Shown one piece after another: positions 54,563-61,286 of a stretch of 64,000 bases of DNA (its first letter is position 1; every line of letters begins with the position of its first letter). Location: contig NZ_FOTC01000003.1 in assembly GCF_900114455.1 (NCBI RefSeq), positions 184,124-248,123 on the forward strand. Reading direction: 5' to 3'. The position numbers and the translations under genes were made by a program. The notes beneath the pieces are model-generated. The model did not search any database, was not told where the DNA came from, and saw only the letters and a list, made by a program, of their open reading frames with translations. Source of the DNA: Halogranum rubrum (GTDB taxonomy: Archaea; Halobacteriota; Halobacteria; Halobacteriales; Haloferacaceae).

Positions 54563-55954
54563 TCAGTTCTCGTTTTCGACTTCCGCTTCGGTGTCCTCGT
54601 CGTCGTCGTCGAGTTCTTCGACCTCTTGTTTGGTGATTCGAGCCTTCATGATGCGCGTGTTGTCGACCTGTTCGATACGGATGACGACGTTGTCGTAGGC
54701 CACCTCCTCGCCTTCTTCGACGAGTCGGCCGACGCGGTTGAAGATGAACCCGGCGAGCGTCTCGAACTCTTCTCCCTCTGGCAAGTCGAGTTCGAGCATC
54801 TCGTTGACCTCGTCGATGTTGACTTCGCCACGGACGAGCGTGGTGTCGTCGTCGACGACTTCGAACGGTTCCTCTTCGTCGCCTTCGAGGATGTCGCCGA
54901 CGATCTCCTCGACCATATCTTCGAGGGTGACGAGACCCTCCGTCGTCCCGAACTCGTCGATGACGACGACCATCTGCATCCGGTTGTCCTGAATCTCGGC
55001 CAGCAGTTCGTCGATGTTCTTCGACTCGGGAACGTGCAGCGTCGGTTGGACGGTGTCGACGAGCGTCCCTTCGCCCTCGCCGTAGTACTTCTGGCGGACG
55101 AGGTCACGGACGTTGACGATGCCGATGATGTTGTCGAGATTGCCGTCGTAGACGGGGATGCGCTCGTGGTCCGACTGGACACACGTCTCGATTGCCTCGT
55201 CGATGGTGGCGTCCTTCGGGACGGCGGTCATGTCGAGACGCGGCGTCATGACCTCTTTGGCGATGGTGGAGTTGAACCGGAAGATGCGCTGGAGCATCTC
55301 GCGCTCTTCCTCCTCGATGACGCCCTCGCGTTCGCCGGTCTGAATCATGTCCTGAATCTCGTCGCGGGTGACGTAGGACGTCTCGATGGCCGACCGACCG
55401 CCGGTCACCTTGTTGATGACGCGCGTGAGGTAGTCGAAGACGACGACGAGCGGCAGGAGGACGTACTCCGAGAGCTTCAGCGGTCGGGCGATACGGAGCG
55501 CCCACGACTCGGTGTTCTCGACGGCGTAGGACTTCGGCGCGCTCTCACCGAAGAGCAAGACCAACGTGGTGATGCCCAGCGTCGAGATGAGCACCGACTG
55601 ACCGGGAGAGAAGTCGAGCACCGCGAGTAACCCCGTCGCGAGCGCCGACATCGCGATGTTGACGATGTTGTTGCCGACGAGGATGGTCACAAGCAGGCGG
55701 TGCGGGTCCTTCTTCAGGTCTGCGACGGCCGCCGCACCGGGAACCCCGTCGTTGACGAGCGAGTCGACGCGGTGCTTGGCGAGGGAGAACATCGCAATCT
55801 CCGACGAGGAGAAGAACGCCGAGAGAGCAGTCAGGACGACGATAGCGGTGATACCCGCGATGGTTATCGACGTGTCGTCGGTCGGCAACGCGCGAAGCAG
55901 TTGCGCGACAAGCCCGGTGACGGCGAGAGGAGTAACTGGCAGCGGCAAACCCAT
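54563..55954 (-). CDS. CNNM/CorC-type (hemolysin-C-like) membrane protein
   Basis: 463 residues. DUF21/CNNM membrane domain (about 10-190, LSAFFSSSEIAMFSLAKHRVD start), a CBS pair (about 205-330, MTPRLDMTAVPKDATIDEA), then a CorC_HlyC domain (about 345-430) and an acidic tail. CNNM/CorC proteins transport or regulate Mg2+ (or Na+/Mg2+ exchange). ATG 55954 is preferred because GTGAT, complementary to the 16S end, is seven bases upstream; ATG at 55963 is an alternative. Confidence 0.92.
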   Translation of the reverse strand: MGLPLPVTPLAVTGLVAQLLRALPTDDTSITIAGITAIVVLTALSAFFSSSEIAMFSLAKHRVDSLVNDGVPGAAAVADLKKDPHRLLVTILVGNNIVNIAMSALATGLLAVLDFSPGQSVLISTLGITTLVLLFGESAPKSYAVENTESWALRIARPLKLSEYVLLPLVVVFDYLTRVINKVTGGRSAIETSYVTRDEIQDMIQTGEREGVIEEEEREMLQRIFRFNSTIAKEVMTPRLDMTAVPKDATIDEAIETCVQSDHERIPVYDGNLDNIIGIVNVRDLVRQKYYGEGEGTLVDTVQPTLHVPESKNIDELLAEIQDNRMQMVVVIDEFGTTEGLVTLEDMVEEIVGDILEGDEEEPFEVVDDDTTLVRGEVNIDEVNEMLELDLPEGEEFETLAGFIFNRVGRLVEEGEEVAYDNVVIRIEQVDNTRIMKARITKQEVEELDDDDEDTEAEVENEN

Positions 55955-56074
55955 GTAACACATCACTTTGACGGGGCCGAGGATTAAGAGTTACCCTCCG
56001 AGAGTCTGACGGGGAACCCGACACGGATGCCCGCGAGCGAAGGGCTTAGGCGGGAAACAGCCCAATGTCTCTCT

Positions 56075-56338
56075 ATGTCGACCGACCAGCCACCCATCAC
56101 GCTCTACCGACTGCAGGCGTGCCCGTACTGTGAGCGCGTCGTTCGGAAACTACAGGAGTACGACCTCGACTATCAGTCGCGGTTCGTCGAGCCGATGCAC
56201 TCGGACCGTAACGTCGTCAAGCGCATCAGCGGGAAACGAAGCGTCCCGGCCATCGTCGACGAGAACACCGGCGTGACGATGTCCGAGTCGGGGAACATCG
56301 TCGACTACCTGGACAAGACGTACGGGGGTGCCGCCTGA
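56075..56338 (+). CDS. Glutaredoxin
   Basis: 87 residues from ATG 56075. The redox motif is CPYC (about 15-18) followed by the thioredoxin-fold marks SVPAIVDENTG and a closing SGNIVDYLDKTYG. It is a small monothiol/dithiol glutaredoxin-like protein of the DUF/GST_N3-like type. The stop codon overlaps the ATG of the next open frame (TGATG), so it is the first gene of a coupled operon with the peroxiredoxin-like gene. Confidence 0.92.
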   Translation: MSTDQPPITLYRLQACPYCERVVRKLQEYDLDYQSRFVEPMHSDRNVVKRISGKRSVPAIVDENTGVTMSESGNIVDYLDKTYGGAA

Positions 56339-56448
56339 TGGTCGACTTCGACACCGACGAGCGAAGCTCGTCGAGCCCGCGGCGCGCTTCGCTTCCCGCG
56401 GACGTCGTCGAACTAGACGAAGCCGACCACGAAGGGGTGACGTTCTGA
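56338..56448 (+). CDS. 36-residue open frame: truncated duplicate of the peroxiredoxin start
   Basis: It begins MVDFD, the same five residues as the next gene, then 17 residues encoded by a palindromic insert (TDERSSSSPRRASLPAD), then VVELDEADH, again matching VVELEEADH of the next gene, and ends EGVTF. At DNA level the 29 bases after the insert differ from the downstream copy at only four sites, all third codon positions. It is framed by TGATG overlaps on both sides, so ribosomes can pass from glutaredoxin through it into the peroxiredoxin gene. Confidence 0.75.
   Translation: MVDFDTDERSSSSPRRASLPADVVELDEADHEGVTF
56351..56401. repeat. 51-bp palindromic insertion
   Basis: The block is absent from the otherwise matching sequence of the downstream copy at 56461. 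It contains CGACGAGC-GAA-GCTCGTCG (56355-56373, 8-bp arms, core GCGAAGC), and a second element framed by CCGCGG (56377-56382 and 56396-56401) with GCTTCGC inside. Its length is a multiple of three and keeps the frame open. Confidence 0.78.
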
Positions 56449-56957
56449 TGGTCGACTTCGACGTCGTCGAACTGGAGGAGGCGGACCACGTCGAGGTCGG
56501 TGAACAGGCACCTGACTTCGTCCGACCGCTCGTCAACGACGAGTACTGGCAGAACACTTCGCTCTCGGAACTCACCGACGACGGACCCGTCTTGCTCGTC
56601 TTCCACCCGATGGACGGTGCGTTCCCTTCGACGTACATCTGGAACGAACTCCGTGACCGCGAACTCGGCGAGCAGCTCACCGTCGTCGGCTGTTCTATCT
56701 CCGACCCCTACGCACACAAGCGGTTCATCGGCGAGCGCGGGATGGACTACCGACTCTTCTCGGACCCCAGTGCCAAAGTCGCTCGCGAGTACGGTATCGA
56801 CCACGAACTCGACGGGATGGCCGGCATCCGCGAACCGCGGCCCGCGGTGTTCCTCCTCGACGAGGAGCGAACCGTCCAGTACGCGTGGGTCGCAAGCCAG
56901 TGGCCGGAGTTCCCGGATTACGACGAAATCGAGTCGGCAGTCGAGTCGCACACGTAA
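56448..56957 (+). CDS. Peroxiredoxin-like protein without the peroxidatic cysteine
   Basis: 169 residues in the AhpC/TSA thioredoxin-fold family (APDFVRPLVND, VLLVFHPMDG, GMDYRLFSDPSAKVAREYG). The place of the peroxidatic Cys (normally T-x-x-C near residue 60) reads FPSTYIWNEL. Only one Cys remains (about residue 84, VVGCSISDPYAH), off-site. The rest of the fold is intact and, as I recall, this haloarchaeal subgroup generally has this feature. Role unknown; its operon with glutaredoxin suggests thiol chemistry. Confidence 0.88.
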   Translation: MVDFDVVELEEADHVEVGEQAPDFVRPLVNDEYWQNTSLSELTDDGPVLLVFHPMDGAFPSTYIWNELRDRELGEQLTVVGCSISDPYAHKRFIGERGMDYRLFSDPSAKVAREYGIDHELDGMAGIREPRPAVFLLDEERTVQYAWVASQWPEFPDYDEIESAVESHT

Positions 56958-57020
56958 CGCCAGTGCGTTCGGCGAGTTTCAGCAGCTTTTCTACCACGCG
57001 CCGTCGAGAGGCGACCAGTT

Positions 57021-57605
57021 ATGCGAGCGGACCTCAGCGCGGCCGCCGACGCCGTCGCACGCGGCGAGGCGGTCGTCTATCCGACGGAGACGGTGTACGG
57101 ACTCGGCGCGGACGCACTCGACGCCGACGCGGTCGAAGGCGTCTTCGAGCTGAAGGGGCGGAGCCTCGACAACCCGCTCTCGCTCGGCGTCCCCGACGTC
57201 GACACCGCACTCCGGTACACAGCGCCGACACCGACCGAAGAGGCGTTCATGCGCGAGTTCCTGCCGGGACCCGTCACCGTGGTCGTCGAACGACGTACGA
57301 TGGTTCCGGACGTCCTGACGTCGGGGAAGTCCCGCGTCGGCATCCGTATCCCCGACCACGACGTCGCACTCGAACTCCTCGGAGAGACTGGTCCACTGAC
57401 TGCGACGAGCGCTAACGTCAGCGGGTCGCCGAGCGTCACGCGACTCGAAGACCTCGACGAGCGAATCCGCACGGGCGCTGGCGCCGTCGTCGATGGCGGC
57501 GAGACGCCCGGAACCGAGAGCACCGTCGTCGACCCCGGGGCAGGCGTTATCCACCGTCGGGGTGCACGGGCCGACGACATCGAGGCGTGGCTGTCCGACC
57601 AGTAA
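57021..57605 (+). CDS. sua5: Threonylcarbamoyl-AMP synthase
   Basis: 194 residues, the YrdC domain only. Motifs: YPTETVYGLGADA (about 20-32), KGRSLDNPLSL (about 44-54), LPGPVTVVV and GPLTATSANVSG. It makes threonylcarbamoyl-AMP from threonine, bicarbonate and ATP, the first step of t6A at position 37 of ANN-reading tRNAs, later used by the KEOPS complex. It lacks the C-terminal Sua5 domain, as in TsaC. Converges with the Cas4-like gene (1-bp gap). Confidence 0.92.
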   Translation: MRADLSAAADAVARGEAVVYPTETVYGLGADALDADAVEGVFELKGRSLDNPLSLGVPDVDTALRYTAPTPTEEAFMREFLPGPVTVVVERRTMVPDVLTSGKSRVGIRIPDHDVALELLGETGPLTATSANVSGSPSVTRLEDLDERIRTGAGAVVDGGETPGTESTVVDPGAGVIHRRGARADDIEAWLSDQ

Positions 57606-57606
57606 C

Positions 57607-58314
57607 TCACAACCCGAGGAGCGACCGCAACGACCGCGTCTTGACGCCGCACTGACTGCGATACTCGCAGGCGTCACACTTGTCACTCCCGCGGAGTCGC
57701 GGCGGTGGGCCGTCCATGCTGCGAACCGTTCGGAGCGCCGTGCGGTACGCCGCCTTCTTCCGCGTCGTCAGGTGGACCGTCCGAACGACGCCGTAGGTCG
57801 GATACTCCACGAGCACACGCGGAATCTCGCGCTCACGTTCCCACGCCAGCGCCTTCGCCGCCGCGACGGCTTTCACCGCCTGAGGTTCCCACACACCTCG
57901 GTCGGGGGGTTCGCCGGGCGAGACGAGGACTGGCGTCGGCGGCGTCACCTCGTTCGACTCGTTCCAATCGTTCGACTCGCTCCCCGAGAGTAGTTTCTGG
58001 ACGATGCCGCGACAGTCCTTTCCGGTCAAGAGCACGTCGCGGTCGGCCGGGTCACAGAGCGCGTCGAACTCGTCTCGGGCGGCGAGTCTGTCGAGTGCCG
58101 CCCGATAACTGTCCGGCGCGACGGCGACGGGACTGTCTCGGAGCACGTCGTCGGATGCGTCTCTGAGTGTTCGGTATTTGAAGGCGAGCGCACGACGCTC
58201 TCCGACGTCGGCCGGTGGTCCTCGGTCGTCGTCACGACGGGCGTAGTAGAGTTGTCGCGGGCAGTAGGTCGCCCGAGCGAGGTCGCTGAACGCGACGCGC
58301 GTGGAGGGGGACAC
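57607..58314 (-). CDS. Cas4/RecB-like iron-sulfur protein with degraded active site
   Basis: 235 residues. Cas4 layout: Cys18 in ATYCPRQLYY, and a C-terminal trio C213, C216, C222 (DKCDACEYRSQC) that would bind a 4Fe-4S cluster. The nuclease motif GxxD survives as GKD (98-100). The following E-x-K strand, usually like VIEYKTGxPP, reads VLVSPGEPPDRG (129-140), so the catalytic Glu and Lys are missing. No cas1/cas2 or CRISPR is in the window. It is probably a non-catalytic or repurposed Cas4-like protein. Confidence 0.82.
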   Translation of the reverse strand: MSPSTRVAFSDLARATYCPRQLYYARRDDDRGPPADVGERRALAFKYRTLRDASDDVLRDSPVAVAPDSYRAALDRLAARDEFDALCDPADRDVLLTGKDCRGIVQKLLSGSESNDWNESNEVTPPTPVLVSPGEPPDRGVWEPQAVKAVAAAKALAWEREREIPRVLVEYPTYGVVRTVHLTTRKKAAYRTALRTVRSMDGPPPRLRGSDKCDACEYRSQCGVKTRSLRSLLGL

Positions 58315-58417
58315 GAGGAGGAGTGGTTACGGACTGCTACTTGAACGTCCGGGCGACGATGGGTCACGGGCCGCGGGAGACGCGTCGCTCACGAGGTGAG
58401 CGCCGAAAAATGTCGAC

Positions 58418-59017
58418 TTAGAACGAGACGTCGGTCTCGATGTCTTCTGTCGCGTCGCGGAGGCCGTCCTCGCGAGCGTTCTGTGCCATTCGGTTCGTGA
58501 GCGCGGAGTCGGTCAGCAGTTCCTCGAACTCGTCGCGGAACCGGTCGTTCGCGCGAGTGGATTCGAGGTCAGCCTCCACGACTTCGCTGTAGTGAGCCAC
58601 GTCGGACTCGTCGGCACCGAGTTCGCTCGCTCGCTCGTCGAGCGGTGTCTCGTCGACGTGGAGCGCGCGCAGTTTCGCTAGTTCGAACGGTGCATTACGG
58701 TCCGTCTCGCGCACGAGGTGGAGGTCCATCCGCGCGTTGAACACCGTCTCTTGGTCGACGCCGATGGTGTCGGCGATGTCGGCGTCCGACTTGCTCTCGT
58801 GGAACTGCTCGACGACCGTCTGGAGGGTGTCGTCTTCGAGTCCCGACACGAACGTGTACTTCTCACGCATCGTGCCGATGAGTTCGGCGACGCGTGCGTC
58901 GGTCTGTTCGTTGGTTCCTGTGAGTGACCCCCGAGTCTCCTCTTGACTCTCGGTCACCGTGTCTGAACCCGTGGTGTCGATGAAGATGTCACGTAGCTCA
59001 GCGGTCTTCTCGTCCAT
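58418..59017 (-). CDS. Haloarchaeal conditioned-medium-induced protein 4 homologue
   Basis: 199 residues, acidic and helical. It begins MDEKTAELRDIFIDTTG and contains TESQEETRGSL and VFNARMDLHLVRETDR, features I recall from haloarchaeal proteins named conditioned medium-induced protein 4. A middle segment looks like a helix-turn-helix (SKSDADIADTIGVDQETV), so DNA binding is possible. Its role, perhaps in density response, is not established. Divergent from bioY; the starts are 114 bp apart. Confidence 0.78.
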   Translation of the reverse strand: MDEKTAELRDIFIDTTGSDTVTESQEETRGSLTGTNEQTDARVAELIGTMREKYTFVSGLEDDTLQTVVEQFHESKSDADIADTIGVDQETVFNARMDLHLVRETDRNAPFELAKLRALHVDETPLDERASELGADESDVAHYSEVVEADLESTRANDRFRDEFEELLTDSALTNRMAQNAREDGLRDATEDIETDVSF

Positions 59018-59087
59018 AGGTACAGATTACACTGCGGGGTCGTACAAAAGGCTGTTCCCAAAATAGTTGGGGGCACTGGACGATGTT

Positions 59088-59119
59088 CTGTCAACCGAAG
59101 CGTTCAAACTGGTTTACGA
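59088..59119. promoter_or_regulatory. BirA-type biotin operator
   Basis: CTGTCAACC (59088-59096), 14 bases, GGTTTACGA (59111-59119). This fits the known BirA signal TTGTAAACC-N14/15-GGTTTACAA at 15 of 18 positions, including exact spacing. It ends 12 bp before the bioY ATG and overlaps the expected transcription start if AAAATAG at 59060-59066 is the TATA element. The site should bind a biotin protein ligase/regulator with a winged helix when biotin is plentiful. Confidence 0.75.
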
Positions 59120-59131
59120 GAGAGGAGGGGT

Positions 59132-59713
59132 ATGGCAACTTCGAACGACTCCGTCGAACTCGTCGGCGACGAAGCCGTCGTGAACCTCGCTCGCGCGGTG
59201 CTCTTCGCCGCGCTCATGGGTGCGTTCGCCTTCGTCTCGTTCCCGAACCCGCTTTCGCCCGCGCCCATCACCCTGCAGGTACTCGGCGTCTTCCTCGCGG
59301 GCATCATGCTCGGCCCAGTGTGGGGTCCAGCCGCGATGCTCCTCTATCTGGTCGCCGGTGCCGTCGGCGCACCCGTCTTCGCGGGTGGGGCCTCGGGACT
59401 CGGCGTTCTCCTCGCAGAACCGACGCTCGGCTATCTCTGGTCGTACCCCGTCGCCGCCGCCGCCGTCGGCCTCGGCGTCCACGGCGGGTCGCTCGGTGAC
59501 TACCGCGACACCAGCGTCCCCGTGCTCGTCGCGGCGATGGTGGTCGGGACGGTCATCATCTACGCGCTCGGTATCGCCGGGTTGATGGCTGTGTTGGGAC
59601 TCGGCTTCGTCGAAGCGTTCACGGCCGGTGCCGCCGTGTTCCTCCCGGCCGAAGCGTTCAAAATCGCCGCCGCCGTCGGCATCGTCCGCTCCGACGCCAT
59701 CGCGGCGACGTAA
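59132..59713 (+). CDS. bioY: Biotin ECF transporter substrate-binding protein
   Basis: 193 residues with six membrane helices. BioY marks: NPLSPAPITLQVLGVFLAG (near 45-63) and LLYLVAGAVGAPVFAGGASG, then LGYLWSYPVAAAAVG. BioY binds biotin in the membrane and works with the BioM ATPase and BioN. An excellent ribosome site (GAGGAGGGG) precedes the ATG. It is the first gene of bioYMN and lies behind the BirA-type operator. Confidence 0.95.
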   Translation: MATSNDSVELVGDEAVVNLARAVLFAALMGAFAFVSFPNPLSPAPITLQVLGVFLAGIMLGPVWGPAAMLLYLVAGAVGAPVFAGGASGLGVLLAEPTLGYLWSYPVAAAAVGLGVHGGSLGDYRDTSVPVLVAAMVVGTVIIYALGIAGLMAVLGLGFVEAFTAGAAVFLPAEAFKIAAAVGIVRSDAIAAT

Positions 59714-59722
59714 GGAACAGCG

Positions 59723-60490
59723 ATGATAGAGACACGAGAACTGACCCACCGCTACGGCGACACCGTCGCTGTCGACGACGTCTCGCTCACGGTTCCCGAC
59801 GGCGAGTTTCTCGTCCTCGTCGGAGCCAACGGCTCCGGCAAGACGACGCTCGTCCGCCAGTTCAACGGGCTACTCGACCCCGACGAAGGAGAGGTGCTCG
59901 TAAACGGCACACCAGTCTCCGAGAACCTCGTCGCCGCCCGAACGGCCGTCGGGATGGTGTTTCAGGACCCGCGGGACCAACTCGTCGCGTCGACCATCGG
60001 TGGCGACGTGGCGTTCGGCCCGGAGAATCTCGGCCTCTCACGCGAAGAGATAGACCGCCGCGTCTCGGAGGCACTGGCTGCCGTCAACCTCGACGGCCGA
60101 GAAGACGAGAGCGTCCACGAACTGTCGGGCGGGGAGCGCGAACGGGTCGCCATCGCCGGCGTGTTGGCGATGGACCCCGACCATCTCGTCCTCGACGAAC
60201 CCTTCACCGGCCTCGACGAACCTGCCCGACGCTCGGTGCTCGGACGACTTCGCGCCCTCCACGCCGAGGGGACGGGTATCGTCGTCGTCACCCACGACCT
60301 GCGCGACGTGCTCGGACTCGCCGACCGAGTCGTCGCGATGGCCGACGGACGCGTCGTCGTCGACAGCGACCCGGAGACGGCGCTGGCGGAGTTAGGGGGT
60401 CTGAACGTCCGCGTCCCCGACACCGTAGCCGTCGGCGACGACGGCGACAGCGGCTTCGACTCGCAGACCGCCAGAACAGACCGATACTGA
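59723..60490 (+). CDS. bioM: Biotin ECF transporter ATPase
   Basis: 255 residues. Complete ABC ATPase: Walker A GANGSGKTT (about 33-41), Q-loop FQDPRDQ, signature LSGGERERVAIAG, Walker B LVLDEPFTGLD, and switch His in VVTHDLRD. The C-terminal tail (VGDDGDSGFDSQT) is acidic. The gene starts 9 bp after bioY. It powers biotin uptake. Confidence 0.93.
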   Translation: MIETRELTHRYGDTVAVDDVSLTVPDGEFLVLVGANGSGKTTLVRQFNGLLDPDEGEVLVNGTPVSENLVAARTAVGMVFQDPRDQLVASTIGGDVAFGPENLGLSREEIDRRVSEALAAVNLDGREDESVHELSGGERERVAIAGVLAMDPDHLVLDEPFTGLDEPARRSVLGRLRALHAEGTGIVVVTHDLRDVLGLADRVVAMADGRVVVDSDPETALAELGGLNVRVPDTVAVGDDGDSGFDSQTARTDRY

Positions 60491-60497
60491 CGATCAC

Positions 60498-61202
60498 ATG
60501 CTGACCTACACACCCGGTGACTCACTCGCACATCGTCTCGACCCCCGGACGAAGCTCTTGCTCCAGATTACCTTCGTCGCCGCCGCCGTCGCCCACACGA
60601 CGCCACGAGGACTGGCGATACTCACTGGCCTCACGGCGCTCTTTCTCGCGGCGGGTCGCGTCTCCCCGCAGTCGGCGCTCTGGGAGTTCCGGTACGCGCT
60701 ACCGCTTCTCGCCGCCGGTCCACTCGTCTCGGGGTTGACGTTCGGCGCGCCGTGGTTCGTCGTGAACGAGGCCGTCGAGACGGCGCTGGCGAGTTACCGC
60801 GTCGTTCTCGCACTGCTCGTCAGCGCAGTCTACGTCCGGACGACGTCGCCGCGGGAGTCGCGGACGGCCATCCAGCGGACGGTTCCGGGGAAGCCCGGAC
60901 AGTTCCTCGGGATGGGTGTCGCCCTCGTCTTTCGGTTTCTTCCGGTCTTGCAGTCGGACCTCGCGCGGGTTCGCGAAGCGATGGCCGCCCGTCTCGGCGA
61001 CGAACGACCGGTAATCGAGCGGATGCAACTCGTGGCGACGGCGGGGTTGAATCGGGCGTTCCGTCGGGCCGACACCCTCGCACTCGCGTTGCAGGCGCGG
61101 TGTCTCGCGTGGAACCCGACGCTGCCCGAACTTCGGTTCTCCCGACTCGACGCTCCGGCGATTGTGCTGTCGGCAGTTCTTGCTGTCAGCGCGGTGGTCT
61201 GA
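60498..61202 (+). CDS. bioN: Biotin ECF transporter T component
   Basis: 234 residues with five or six membrane helices. EcfT/BioN marks are the N-terminal YTPGDSLAHRLDPRTKLLLQ and the coupling helices with Ala-Arg-Gly-type motifs, here AMAARLGDER and ALQARCLAWNP, which contact the ATPase. It couples BioY and BioM. The gap to bioM is 7 bp. Confidence 0.92.
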   Translation: MLTYTPGDSLAHRLDPRTKLLLQITFVAAAVAHTTPRGLAILTGLTALFLAAGRVSPQSALWEFRYALPLLAAGPLVSGLTFGAPWFVVNEAVETALASYRVVLALLVSAVYVRTTSPRESRTAIQRTVPGKPGQFLGMGVALVFRFLPVLQSDLARVREAMAARLGDERPVIERMQLVATAGLNRAFRRADTLALALQARCLAWNPTLPELRFSRLDAPAIVLSAVLAVSAVV

Positions 61203-61286
61203 ACTCCGTGCCAGCGGGGAGTTCAGTCGCCTGTTGAACCACTATGGGTAACAAGATTTAACCGTCCACTATCCGGGTGATTGAGT

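Noticed and set aside
57607-58314. CRISPR-Cas locus suggested by the Cas4-like gene
   Set aside because: There are no direct repeat-spacer arrays and no cas1, cas2 or effector genes anywhere in the window.
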